Source: Risungbinella massiliensis (GTDB lineage Bacteria > Bacillota > Bacilli > Thermoactinomycetales > Thermoactinomycetaceae). From it: a stretch of 64,000 nucleotides of DNA. Position 1 is the first letter of the stretch. The number at the start of each line of letters is the position of its first letter. Made by a program: the position numbers and the translations under genes. The notes beneath the pieces were generated by a model. The model was not told where the DNA came from. It searched no databases and was given only the letters and a program-made list of their open reading frames with translations. Below are positions 44,391 to 52,803 of the stretch, piece after piece. The DNA lies in contig NZ_LN812103.1 in the NCBI RefSeq assembly GCF_000942395.1, forward strand, positions 1,162,906 through 1,226,905. Direction: 5' to 3'.

Positions 44391-44420
44391 TTAAAAACCC
44401 ATGCATTTTTTGCGATGGGT
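44391..44420 (-). terminator. Terminator after the TetR gene
   Basis: On the minus strand ACCCAT / ATGGGT encloses a 12-base loop and is followed by TTTTTAAAA. Confidence 0.5.
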
Positions 44421-44434
44421 GAGGCTTTCAATAT

Positions 44435-45028
44435 TTATTCTTCTTTTGTAATACTCCAATAAAAGTAAAGTCGAATAAACTCTAGCGTAAGGTTATTGAT
44501 GTCCTCAGGTGATTCGTAATCTCTTGCAATTTGAATAATACCTTCTAAAAAACTGGTTGCAGCAGGAAGGGCTATACGCTCGTCAAACGGTAAGTTAGGA
44601 AACTTCTGGTTGTAAATCGAAATATAGTGGCAGAACTGTTTGCTAATCAAGTTTGTCCAAATCTCTTTAAACTCAGCATAGGGTGTACCCTCGCTACGAT
44701 CATATAAAATGATTAATAGCTTTCTATTTTGAATAATTAGGGGAATAAAATGCTCTTTCAATATTACCAATGCTTTTTGGAGAGATAGCGATTTGAATTT
44801 CGATTCTGTAGGTGAGTCGAATAAGTTCTTCAATTCTTGGAAGAATGGTCTTGCGATTTCTTCAAACAGTCTCTCTTTATTTTGAAAATATCGATAGACA
44901 TTCCCAACGGATACATTTGAGCGAAAAGCTATGTTGCGCATGGAGGCACCGAGAAATCCCTTCTCGTAAAACTCTTGAATACCTGCCTTCAAAATCGATT
45001 CTTTTACTTCTTTCTTTAAAGTTTGCAT
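44435..45028 (-). CDS. TetR/AcrR-family regulator
   Basis: A 197-residue repressor with a clear HTH: ILKAGIQEFYEKGFLGASMRNIAFRSNVSVGNVYRYFQNKERLF, residues 13-56 in overview. The C-terminal domain has KEHFIPLIIQNRKLLIILYDRSEGTPY. ATG 45028 has no strong SD. It is divergent from the tdh gene with 188 bases between them and upstream of the CPBP protease, so either may be its target. Ligand unknown. Confidence 0.88.
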   Translation of the reverse strand: MQTLKKEVKESILKAGIQEFYEKGFLGASMRNIAFRSNVSVGNVYRYFQNKERLFEEIARPFFQELKNLFDSPTESKFKSLSLQKALVILKEHFIPLIIQNRKLLIILYDRSEGTPYAEFKEIWTNLISKQFCHYISIYNQKFPNLPFDERIALPAATSFLEGIIQIARDYESPEDINNLTLEFIRLYFYWSITKEE

Positions 45029-45216
45029 GTAAACAATCCTTTGGTATTAAAAGTGAACTAAGGTTCGCTTTTAATTTATCAGATGAATTAATGACTGTCA
45101 AAATGAATTTTGTGCATTTTACGAATAATAGTTGTTGATACCTCGATGCTTGTTCATCGTATATAATGAAGCTGAAATATAGAAAACCATTGGACTTTGG
45201 GAGAGGGAGTGCTTTT

Positions 45217-46263
45217 ATGGATGGACTAATGCCTGCACTAGTCAAACATCAAGCAGGAGAAGGTGCATTTATACAACTAGTAGAGATCCCTGAGGATCTT
45301 GCTCCTGATGAAGTATTGGTAGAGGTAAAAGCTACCAGTATCTGTGGTACAGATGTACATATTTATACATGGGATGATTGGGCAAAAAGCCGAGTAAAAC
45401 CACCTTACACATTTGGTCATGAGTTCGGTGGTGTGGTAGTTCAGGTTGGCTCTCAAGTAAAGCATGTGAAAGTAGGAGATCATGTTTCCGCTGAGACTCA
45501 TATTGTATGTGGTCACTGCGTAGCATGTCGACGTGGGGATGCACATGTGTGTCTCAATACGAAAATTATCGGGGTAGATCGAGAAGGTTGTTTTACCAAA
45601 TATGTAAAGCTACCTGCTGATAACATCTGGATTAATTCGAAAGAACTACCTTTTGAAATCGCTTCCATTATGGAGCCAATGGGAAATGCAGTTCATACTG
45701 TACTTTCAGGTGAAGTGGCAGGACGTAGTGTGGCAGTTGTCGGCTGTGGTCCGATTGGCTTAATGGCAGTAGCCGTTGCCAAAGCCTCTGGAGCCTCTCG
45801 AGTGATCGCATTGGATGTCAACGATTATCGTTTGGATTTAGCTGAAACTATGGGGGCAACAGATTTGATTCGTTCGCACCGAGTAGATGTTTTAAAGGAG
45901 ATCCACTCCTTTACAAAAGGAGACGGGGTAGATGTGGTGTTAGAGATGTCAGGTCACCCAGTAGCGATGGATCAAGCCTTCAAGATGGTCACTCCTGGTG
46001 GACGTATTTCGGTTCTTAGCTTACCAACTAGCCCAGTTACGATTGATATTACCAATGATATCGTTTTCAAAGGAATAACTGTAAAGGGAATTACGGGGCG
46101 GAGAATGTACGATACTTGGCAACAAGTAGCTGGTTTACTCGAATCAGGTCAAGTAGATTTGAAACCACTTATTACACATCGCATAACTTTGGAAGACTAC
46201 GAAGAAGGTTTTGAATTAATGAAGGCTGGAAAATGCGGGAAAGTCGTATTTCAATTAGACTGA
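45217..46263 (+). CDS. tdh: L-threonine 3-dehydrogenase
   Basis: A 348-residue zinc alcohol-dehydrogenase-type enzyme that oxidises threonine to 2-amino-3-ketobutyrate. Catalytic zinc site CGTDVHIYTWDDWA and GHEFGGVV, structural zinc cysteines in CGHCVACRRGDAHVC, NAD motif VVGCGPIGLMAVAVAKASGA. The HIYTWDDWA segment is specific for TDH. ATG 45217 follows GAGAGGGAG; earlier in-frame codons (from 45166) precede that site. kbl follows 16 bases downstream, giving the full threonine-to-glycine route. Confidence 0.95.
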   Translation: MDGLMPALVKHQAGEGAFIQLVEIPEDLAPDEVLVEVKATSICGTDVHIYTWDDWAKSRVKPPYTFGHEFGGVVVQVGSQVKHVKVGDHVSAETHIVCGHCVACRRGDAHVCLNTKIIGVDREGCFTKYVKLPADNIWINSKELPFEIASIMEPMGNAVHTVLSGEVAGRSVAVVGCGPIGLMAVAVAKASGASRVIALDVNDYRLDLAETMGATDLIRSHRVDVLKEIHSFTKGDGVDVVLEMSGHPVAMDQAFKMVTPGGRISVLSLPTSPVTIDITNDIVFKGITVKGITGRRMYDTWQQVAGLLESGQVDLKPLITHRITLEDYEEGFELMKAGKCGKVVFQLD

Positions 46264-46279
46264 GGAGAGGGGAAGTTAA

Positions 46280-47455
46280 ATGAAAGGGTTTACACACTTA
46301 GAACAAGAGATTCAAGAATGGAAAGCAAAGGGAACGTTTCGTCCATTGACCGAAATTGAATCATCACAAGGGGCACGAGTTGTAATCAATGGCAAAGAGG
46401 TCATTCAACTTTCTGCTAACAACTATTTAGGACTTACTACTCATCCCCGTCTAAAAAGTGCAGCTCTAGAAGCAGTAGAAAAATACGGTGCAGGTACTGG
46501 ATCTGTACGTACCATTGCGGGTACATTTTCGATGCATGAGGAGTATGAGCAACGACTCGCAAAATTCAAGCATACCGAAGCAGCACTTGTTTTTCAGTCC
46601 GGTTTTACTGCAAATGTAGGGGTAGTTGCCTCGGTTCTAGGAGAAAATGATGTGGTGATTAGTGACGAATTAAACCACGCAAGCATTATTGATGGAATTC
46701 GTCTTACTAAGGCAAAACGTCGTATTTATCGACATTCTGACTTAGTTGATTTAGAAAAAGCGCTCCAGGAAACTCAAGAAGCACGAGTACGCCTCGTGAT
46801 TACCGATGGAGTATTTAGTATGGATGGGGATATTGCCTTATTACCAGAGATTGTAGAACTTGCTGAGAAGTATGATGCATTAGTCATGGTGGACGATGCT
46901 CATGCAAGTGGGGTATTGGGGGCAAATGGTCGTGGTACGGTAGACCATTTTGGACTACATGGTCGGGTACATATTCAAGTCGGTACGCTATCCAAGGCGA
47001 TTGGCGTATTAGGAGGTTATGTAGCAGGACCTCAAGTACTAAAAGACTATCTTATTCACCGGGCGCGACCGTTTTTGTTTAGTACTTCTCACCCACCAGC
47101 AGTAACAGCAGCGTGTGAAGCAGCGTTGGATGTCCTATTGCAGGAACCTGAGGTGATCGATCGACTTTGGGAAAACGCTCGTTTTCTTAAAAATGGCTTG
47201 TCGCAGTTAGGATTTGACATCGGTGAGAGTCAAACACCGATTACGCCTGTTATGATTGGGGATGATGCTCTTACCATGCAGTTCTCCGATGAGCTATTTC
47301 ATGAAGGAGTATATGCACAAGGAATTGTTTTTCCAACTGTAGCAAAAGGGAAAGCACGAATTCGGACCATTGTTTCGGCAATTCATACACAAGAGGATTT
47401 AGAACTAGCATTACAATCATTTGCGAGTGTAGGAAAAAAATTAGGGGTCATTTAA
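46280..47455 (+). CDS. kbl: Glycine C-acetyltransferase (2-amino-3-ketobutyrate CoA ligase)
   Basis: A 391-residue PLP enzyme of the alpha-oxoamine synthase family: [15 protein letters not shown] near 40, [20 protein letters not shown] near 72, [16 protein letters not shown] near 207 and the lysine motif [15 protein letters not shown] near 237-251. It splits 2-amino-3-ketobutyrate with CoA into glycine and acetyl-CoA. SD GAGGAGAGGGG precedes ATG 46280. It forms an operon with tdh and ends at a strong terminator. Confidence 0.95.
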   Translation: MKGFTHLEQEIQEWKAKGTFRPLTEIESSQGARVVINGKEVIQLSANNYLGLTTHPRLKSAALEAVEKYGAGTGSVRTIAGTFSMHEEYEQRLAKFKHTEAALVFQSGFTANVGVVASVLGENDVVISDELNHASIIDGIRLTKAKRRIYRHSDLVDLEKALQETQEARVRLVITDGVFSMDGDIALLPEIVELAEKYDALVMVDDAHASGVLGANGRGTVDHFGLHGRVHIQVGTLSKAIGVLGGYVAGPQVLKDYLIHRARPFLFSTSHPPAVTAACEAALDVLLQEPEVIDRLWENARFLKNGLSQLGFDIGESQTPITPVMIGDDALTMQFSDELFHEGVYAQGIVFPTVAKGKARIRTIVSAIHTQEDLELALQSFASVGKKLGVI

Positions 47456-47465
47456 ATTAAAATCA

Positions 47466-47506
47466 AAAACAACCTCTTTAGCCTGTTGGCGACGAGGTTG
47501 TTTTCT
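47466..47506. terminator. Terminator after kbl, bidirectional
   Basis: An 11-bp stem (AAAACAACCTC with GAGGTTGTTTT) and a 17-base loop; a T tail on the right and an A run on the left serve the convergent genes. Confidence 0.85.
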
Positions 47507-47532
47507 TATGTATTGGAGCGATTTAATAGTGA

Positions 47533-47889
47533 TTAATAGAACGCAGTGGAGGTTTGTAGATTACGGTAAGTATGCTCTGTGCCAATATTAAGAACCGAGA
47601 TATGACCAGCTAAATCCATAAATTCCTGTAGTATTTGTTGTGAGTCCGGATTCATATGTACAAATCCATTTTCGTATGCTTCTAAACTAGGATAATAAAT
47701 TTCAGTATACATAAAATAAGGATTGGGGTTACTGGCAACCAATTGATCTAGAATGCGAGTAACATTCATTTTAATTACACCAGGGAGCGTTAAGAATTTA
47801 GGAACCATATGCTCTTCAAAGTATTGGGCAAATGAATCAGAATCTTGAACAGGATTGAAGAAAGCTATGACTTTTATCAAATGTATCAC
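47533..47889 (-). CDS. EthD-like dimeric alpha/beta-barrel protein
   Basis: A 118-residue protein beginning MIHLIKVIAFFNPVQDSDSFAQYFEEHMVPKFLTLPGV (abridged) with TRILDQLVASNPNPYFMYTEIYYPSLEAYENGF in the middle. Size and pattern fit the EthD/ABM ferredoxin-like barrel, usually homodimeric and involved in degradative or redox chemistry. The start is GTG 47889 with GGAG close upstream. No operon partner. The family assignment is moderate, the reaction unknown. Confidence 0.7.
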   Translation of the reverse strand: MIHLIKVIAFFNPVQDSDSFAQYFEEHMVPKFLTLPGVIKMNVTRILDQLVASNPNPYFMYTEIYYPSLEAYENGFVHMNPDSQQILQEFMDLAGHISVLNIGTEHTYRNLQTSTAFY

Positions 47890-48006
47890 TCCATCTACAA
47901 AAAATACTAATAAGGTTAGAATAAAATAATAATCTCGATATGAACAGTGACCAAAACGATAATTTTAAAAAAATAATGAATCAACACTTCTTTTTTCATA
48001 AAATAA

Positions 48007-48035
48007 TTGTTTTTTTACTCATGATTTGTTAGAAT
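48007..48035 (+). promoter_or_regulatory. Promoter of the tRNA pair
   Basis: TTGTTT, 17-base spacer, TAGAAT (48030-48035), 16 bases before the tRNA-Leu gene. Confidence 0.5.
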
Positions 48036-48051
48036 GTACTCATGCTAAAAA

Positions 48052-48137
48052 GCCGGGGTGGCGGAATAGGCAGACGCACAGGACTTAAAATCCTGCGGTA
48101 GGTGACTATCGTGTCGGTTCGAGCCCGACCCTCGGCA
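48052..48137 (+). tRNA. tRNA-Leu (anticodon UAA)
   Basis: An 86-base class II tRNA: acceptor GCCGGGG with CCTCGGC and discriminator A, D-arm GGCGGAATAGGCAGACGC, anticodon loop CTTAAAA, long variable arm, T-arm GTTCGAG. All stems pair. CCA is not encoded. Confidence 0.95.
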
Positions 48138-48144
48138 TTATATT

Positions 48145-48215
48145 GTGAATGTAGTTCAGTGGTAGAACTTTGGCTTCCCAAACCAACAGCGGGGATTCGA
48201 TTCCCCCTATTCGCT
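48145..48215 (+). tRNA. tRNA-Gly (anticodon CCC), with two stem mismatches
   Basis: A 71-base tRNA 7 bases after tRNA-Leu. Acceptor GTGAATG pairs with TATTCGC by two G-T wobbles; discriminator is T as usual for glycine. Anticodon loop TTCCCAA gives CCC. Two positions fail: 31-39 is C-A in the anticodon stem and 53-61 is A-C in the T stem, where G53-C61 is nearly universal. It may be a decaying or specialised tRNA. CCA is not encoded. Confidence 0.75.
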
Positions 48216-48233
48216 TCCTTTATGGAAAAGGAG

Positions 48234-48268
48234 AAAAAATCCCCCATTAAATGGGGGATTTTTTCTTT
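48234..48268 (+). terminator. Terminator of the tRNA operon
   Basis: A 13-bp stem (AAAAAATCCCCCA with its complement), short loop, six T. Confidence 0.92.
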
Positions 48269-48569
48269 ATGAGAGACGAGGTAGCTGTGTATTATCTATT
48301 GTCTATTTAAGGAAAATATCCGCAGAAAGGTTGAACTAGACAAAGTAAAATTGGGTTAGCTTATATAAGCTTCTTCTGGTATTAGGGGATGTAATTATCT
48401 TGTAATATGAATGAATAATAAATGAAATAAATCATAAAGTGGAGAGATAGCTAAGAAGGAAATCTGTAATCTCCGTTCTCTTTATTTTCTGCAAAAACTT
48501 TATTGCAATATGGTTAACGTATTTCTTTTTTCTAGATTTTTTCTATTAGTTATAGTAGGATAGAAAAAG

Positions 48570-48598
48570 TTGTAACAGCTGCGAAATATATCTGTAAT
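48570..48598 (+). promoter_or_regulatory. Candidate promoter of the polyprenyl-phosphoryl-arabinose operon
   Basis: TTGTAA, 17-base spacer, TGTAAT (48593-48598), about 85 bases before the first gene. The remainder of the gap 48269-48683 is A/T-rich; I see no further gene or known RNA in it. Confidence 0.4.
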
Positions 48599-48683
48599 CT
48601 AAACGAAAAAATGAAGGACAGAAACCGCAAACAAATCTTCCTCTCAAAAAGGAGATTATGAATTCTATTAGGAGGAGTAATGG

Positions 48684-49592
48684 ATGAATACAGTCCCTCA
48701 AACAAAGAGCTCGGTCGCATCAGCAAACGTATTTGTTTTATTGTTGAAGCAGTTGCGTCCAAAACAATGGACGAAAAACTTGCTGATTTTTGCGGCCCCG
48801 CTTTTTTCGATCACTCAGATTAGCAAGATGGAACTGTCGAAATCGGTGATTGCCTTCTTCCTGTTCAGCTTTATTTCAGGCTGTGTTTACATTTTGAATG
48901 ATTATGTAGACCGGGAAGCAGATCGCTTGCATCCAGAGAAGAAGCATCGTCCCATGGCATCCGGTGCTTTGAATCCACAGTTTGCGATCATTTTTGGTGT
49001 ATTACTGCTTTCTTTCTCTCTAGTGGTCGGCTATATGCTAAATCCGCTTTTTGCTCTCGTCCTGCTAGTTTACTTTGTGCTAAATGTAAGTTACTCTCTC
49101 CGTTTAAAGCACATTGTAATTTTGGACGTTATGATTATTGCAGCTGGTTTTGTGTTACGTGCCATCGCAGGTGGATTGTCCATTGACGTTCCATTTACCC
49201 CTTGGTTCTTGCTTTGTATCTTGTGGCTTTCCCTCTTTTTGGCAATCAGTAAACGCCGCCATGAAGTGCAATTGATGCAAGCAAAAGAGACCAAAGGCAC
49301 AACTCGTAAAGTATTGCACAGTTATTCAGTCGATCTGTTGAATCAACTCAATACGATTGTGACAACCGCTACAATCATCTGTTATGCAATGTTTACATCC
49401 GTATCTGGGCATACCCACTTGATGTGGACAGTTCCGTTTGTGGTATATGGAATTTTCCGTTATCTCTATCTAGTTCATATAGAGAATAAAGGTGGTACTC
49501 CAGAGAAAGTACTGCTTACTGATCGTCATGTATTGGTAACAGTAGTTTTATATGCAGTATCAACGATGACTATCTTATCTTATTTTGATTAA
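48684..49592 (+). CDS. UbiA-family polyprenyl-phosphate phosphoribosyltransferase (DPPR synthase-like)
   Basis: A 302-residue membrane prenyltransferase with about nine helices. The first Asp-rich motif NDYVDREADRLHPEKKHRPMASG (residues 72-94, in pieces: NDYVDREAD, then HRPMASG) matches the decaprenyl-phosphate 5-phosphoribosyltransferase group (Rv3806c type), not MenA or heme-O synthases. It would transfer 5-phosphoribose from PRPP to polyprenyl phosphate at the membrane. ATG 48684 follows AGGAGG. It is first in a five-gene operon whose later genes encode the next steps, which strongly supports the assignment. Confidence 0.85.
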   Translation: MNTVPQTKSSVASANVFVLLLKQLRPKQWTKNLLIFAAPLFSITQISKMELSKSVIAFFLFSFISGCVYILNDYVDREADRLHPEKKHRPMASGALNPQFAIIFGVLLLSFSLVVGYMLNPLFALVLLVYFVLNVSYSLRLKHIVILDVMIIAAGFVLRAIAGGLSIDVPFTPWFLLCILWLSLFLAISKRRHEVQLMQAKETKGTTRKVLHSYSVDLLNQLNTIVTTATIICYAMFTSVSGHTHLMWTVPFVVYGIFRYLYLVHIENKGGTPEKVLLTDRHVLVTVVLYAVSTMTILSYFD

Positions 49593-49603
49593 ACCAATTT
49601 GGA

Positions 49604-49642
49604 GGGTCTGTCTAGTTGAGTAAGAACCTAGACAGTCCTTCT
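49604..49642 (+). terminator. Hairpin between the UbiA and DprE1-like genes
   Basis: CTGTCTAG (49608-49615) pairs with CTAGACAG (49628-49635), extended by two G-C pairs, then a T-rich stretch. It could be a partial terminator or processing site within the operon. Confidence 0.5.
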
Positions 49643-49698
49643 TTCTTAGAAACTTCATTTTCTACTATATATAATAATTGACACGGGAGTGTAGAGAG

Positions 49699-51057
49699 AT
49701 GAATGCAACCAAAAAACAGATGACTGGTTGGGGAAACTATCCTTGGCAAGAAAACACAGTATATTATCCATCAAAGGTCGAAGAAATCCAGGAATTGATC
49801 ACCTCCAAACAAGAATCTAGTTATTTAGGTCGTGGTCTCGGTCGTAGTTATGGTGACACTGCGCTTAACGAGTCCAATGGTCTTTTGATGAACGATAAGT
49901 TGAATCGAATTCTCTCTTTTGATCCTGCAACTGGAATTGTCGAATGTGAAGCGGGAGTCTCCTATGAAGACCTATTGCACCAATTTGTTCCACAAGGATT
50001 TTTCCCACCGGTTACTCCAGGAACGAAGTTTGTAACAATGGGTGGAGCTATTGCAAACGATGTGCACGGTAAAAACCACCATAAAGATGGATCTATTGCT
50101 AACTTCGTACTTGATTTTGATCTGTTAACTGGTACAGGTGAAATCTTGCATTGTTCTCGTGAAGAAAACGCCGATGTTTTCTGGGCGACAATTGGTGGAA
50201 TTGGTCTTACCGGGATGATTTTAAAAGCACGTATCAAACTAAAGCCGATTGAAACATCTTATTTTGATGTTCACTATGATAAAACCAAAAACTTGGATGA
50301 GGCGCTTGAGCAATTCCTATTAAATGATGATAAATATACGTACTCGGTAGCATGGATTGACTGTATCGCTTCGGGTGATTCACTTGGTCGTTCGGTGTTG
50401 ATGCGTGGAAATCACACACCAGCAGACAAATTACCGGCATCGAAAAAACCATTGAAACTTGAGTCCAAATTAAAAGTAAATGTTCCTTTTTATTTACCGA
50501 GTTCCTTGTTGAATCCAACTACCATTAAGGCATTCAATGCTGTATATTATGGAATCAACAGTACTGGCGACAAAGTAGTTCACTATGATCCATTCTTCTA
50601 TCCGCTTGATATGGTTCATAACTGGAACCGGGGTTATGGTCGTAAAGGATTTGTGCAGTACCAAGTTGCATTCCCACCAGGTGAAGTGGGGCGTCAAGGA
50701 CTTGTGGATCTACTAACCCGTCTTAGTGATGAAAAACTATCTTCATTCTTGGCGGTACTCAAAACATTTGGTGAAGGAAATGAAGGATTACTTTCTTTCC
50801 CGATGAAAGGTTACACATTGGCTTTGGATGTACCAATCAAAGACGGTCTGTTCCGTGTGTTGCGTGAATTAGATGATCTCGTGATGAAATATAATGGACG
50901 GATTTATCTTGGAAAAGACTCGGCACTTACTCCAGAATATGTACCAGTAATGTATCCAGAGCTAAATAAATTCCGTGAAATTAAGAAGAAAATTGATCCA
51001 AATAACGTTTTCCATTCTTCTATGGCACGACGACTGAATCTACTGGGGGATGCTTAA
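49699..51057 (+). CDS. dprE1: DprE1-like polyprenylphosphoryl-beta-D-ribose 2'-oxidase
   Basis: A 452-residue FAD oxidase of the VAO/ALO fold. FAD-binding GRGLGRSYGDTAL near 43-55, PGTKFVTMGGAIANDVHGKNHH near 107-128, IGGIGLTGMI, and the C-terminal block LSFPMKGYTLALDVPIKDGL, YLGKDSALTPE, MYPELNKF, SSMARRLNLL that aligns with mycobacterial DprE1. The active-site lysine of YxxKDS is kept; the residue at the place of mycobacterial Cys387 is Ala375. It would oxidise polyprenylphosphoryl-ribose at C2. ATG 49699 is preferred to TTG 49678 by SD position. The next gene is the matching reductase. Confidence 0.88.
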   Translation: MNATKKQMTGWGNYPWQENTVYYPSKVEEIQELITSKQESSYLGRGLGRSYGDTALNESNGLLMNDKLNRILSFDPATGIVECEAGVSYEDLLHQFVPQGFFPPVTPGTKFVTMGGAIANDVHGKNHHKDGSIANFVLDFDLLTGTGEILHCSREENADVFWATIGGIGLTGMILKARIKLKPIETSYFDVHYDKTKNLDEALEQFLLNDDKYTYSVAWIDCIASGDSLGRSVLMRGNHTPADKLPASKKPLKLESKLKVNVPFYLPSSLLNPTTIKAFNAVYYGINSTGDKVVHYDPFFYPLDMVHNWNRGYGRKGFVQYQVAFPPGEVGRQGLVDLLTRLSDEKLSSFLAVLKTFGEGNEGLLSFPMKGYTLALDVPIKDGLFRVLRELDDLVMKYNGRIYLGKDSALTPEYVPVMYPELNKFREIKKKIDPNNVFHSSMARRLNLLGDA

Positions 51058-51058
51058 G

Positions 51059-51799
51059 ATGAAAAATGTATGGATTGTAGGGGCAACCTCTGATGTTGCA
51101 CTTTCCACAGCAGAGATCTTGGCTGCCAAAGGATACAACCTCATTTTAGGTGGGCGCCGCATGGATACGCTCACAGCAAAAGCAACAGAACTAGCCCAAA
51201 AATATCCAATCCAAGCTGTGGCTCAGCCTTTTGATGGATTAGATTATGCATCTCATAAAGAGAGTGTTGAAAAGGCAGTAGCTACATTTGGAAGTCTTGA
51301 TGGAGTAATCGTGGCGCATGGTTATCTTGGTGATCAGAAAAAAGGGGAGCAAGATTGGGAGGAAGCAGAACGAATTCTGCATACCAATTTCACTTCCAAA
51401 GTATCGGTGCTAAACCATGTTGCTAATTACATGGAAAAACAAAAAGCTGGTTGGATCTGTGCGATCACCTCAGTTGCAGGAGATCGTGGTCGTCAAAGCA
51501 ACTTCTTATATGGATCATCAAAAGGTGCAGCTTCACTCTATCTTCAAGGACTACGCAACCGTTTGGCTAAATCAGGGGTTCATGTGGTCACAGTAAAACC
51601 TGGTTTTATTGCAACCAAGATGACCAAAGATCTGGATCTTAAAGGGCCACTGGTAGCTACTCCAGAACAAGTTGCCAAAGTAATGGTAAGTGCGATCGAA
51701 GGCAAGAAAAACGTAGTCTATGCTCCGTGGTTCTGGAGAGGCATCATGCGAGTCGTCAAAACCATTCCAGAGTTCATCTTTAAAAAGATGAGCATGTAA
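51059..51799 (+). CDS. dprE2: DprE2-like polyprenylphosphoryl-2-keto-ribose reductase (SDR)
   Basis: A 246-residue short-chain dehydrogenase with the DprE2-type start VWIVGATSDVALSTAEILAAKG (residues 3-24, in overview), AITSVAGDRGRQSNFLYGSSKGAASLYLQGL containing the catalytic Ser and YxxxK, and KPGFIATKMTK. It would reduce the 2-keto intermediate made by the preceding oxidase and yield polyprenylphosphoryl-arabinose. ATG 51059 is 8 bases after GGGGGA; it starts one base after the DprE1 stop. The pair order DprE1-DprE2 is as in mycobacteria. Confidence 0.87.
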   Translation: MKNVWIVGATSDVALSTAEILAAKGYNLILGGRRMDTLTAKATELAQKYPIQAVAQPFDGLDYASHKESVEKAVATFGSLDGVIVAHGYLGDQKKGEQDWEEAERILHTNFTSKVSVLNHVANYMEKQKAGWICAITSVAGDRGRQSNFLYGSSKGAASLYLQGLRNRLAKSGVHVVTVKPGFIATKMTKDLDLKGPLVATPEQVAKVMVSAIEGKKNVVYAPWFWRGIMRVVKTIPEFIFKKMSM

Positions 51800-51812
51800 T
51801 AGGGGCGATATT

Positions 51813-52787
51813 ATGAGTGATGCGGCAACAGTAGATAGTAAGAGTCAAAAGAAATTAGACACCTTAGTCTCACGACTAGTTACAGGTATGATGTTGGGGA
51901 TTGCTGTGATTGCAGCTTTCCTCTTTTACTTCGATATTTCGGATATCTATAACGTATTAGGAACGATTCCTACTTCAGTTTACGTACTTGCCATTGCTTG
52001 TACACTGAGTAGCTATCTCATTCGCTTTCTAAAATGGCACTGGATGCTAAAGCGACTGGAGATTGAACTTTCTTGGAAAGAGAGTTTTTATATCTTTTTC
52101 ATCGGATTGTCTATGTCGATCACGCCAGGAAAAGCTGGAGAATTATTAAAAGCTTTTCTTATTAAAAAAAAGACCAATGTAGATATGTCTCGTTCTGCAT
52201 CAGCAGTCTTTGTAGATCGTCTAACGGATATGTTCTCTATGTTGATTCTCATCGCTTTTGGGATATCGCTTTTTCCATTAGGTAGAATTCTATTTTTTGT
52301 CTTCTTAGTAGCATTTGCAGGGATTACGATTATTCTCCGCTCTCGCAAACTAGCGATGAAATCTATTGATCTCATCACAAAAGTGAAATTCCTACAAAAA
52401 CACCGTGAGACACTGGTTACCTTTTATGACAATATCTTTGAATTGCTGAAGTTCCGACTGTTCCTTCCGATTGTATTGGTAAGTGCTCTGGCATGGTTTA
52501 TGGAATGTGTTTCGATGTATCTTTTTGCAGATGCATTGAAGTTGGATCTGACTTTTGTACAAGATATTTTTGTTTTTTCTGCTGGTACATTATTAGGAGC
52601 TATTTCCTTTCTTCCTGGTGGGCTTGGGATTGCAGAAGGAAGTATTCAAGGAATGCTTACCCAAGTGTTTCATGTTCCAGTGGCACCTGCTGCTAGTTTG
52701 ACACTGCTCATCCGCGTGGTAACCTTATGGTTGGGAGTGTTTATTGGATTGGCTGTATTCTTGCGTAAGAAAAAGGAATATCTATAA
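51813..52787 (+). CDS. UPF0104/LPG-synthase-TM-like membrane protein
   Basis: A 324-residue integral membrane protein with about eight helices, with SYLIRFLKWHWMLKRLEI, SITPGKAGELLKAFLIKK near 100-117 and FLPGGLGIAEGSIQGML near 255-271, typical for the flippase-like domain of MprF and AglD (UPF0104). In this operon it may move or hand over the arabinosyl lipid; mycobacteria use unrelated proteins for that. ATG 51813, SD AGGGG. It overlaps no neighbour and is followed 16 bases later by the phosphatase-like gene. Confidence 0.82.
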   Translation: MSDAATVDSKSQKKLDTLVSRLVTGMMLGIAVIAAFLFYFDISDIYNVLGTIPTSVYVLAIACTLSSYLIRFLKWHWMLKRLEIELSWKESFYIFFIGLSMSITPGKAGELLKAFLIKKKTNVDMSRSASAVFVDRLTDMFSMLILIAFGISLFPLGRILFFVFLVAFAGITIILRSRKLAMKSIDLITKVKFLQKHRETLVTFYDNIFELLKFRLFLPIVLVSALAWFMECVSMYLFADALKLDLTFVQDIFVFSAGTLLGAISFLPGGLGIAEGSIQGMLTQVFHVPVAPAASLTLLIRVVTLWLGVFIGLAVFLRKKKEYL

Positions 52788-52803
52788 AGGGAGAAAGCTT
52801 TCG

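Noticed and set aside
48684-49592. Menaquinone (MenA) or heme-O synthase
   Set aside because: The NDYVDREADRLHP segment and the operon partners fit the phosphoribosyltransferase branch of UbiA better.
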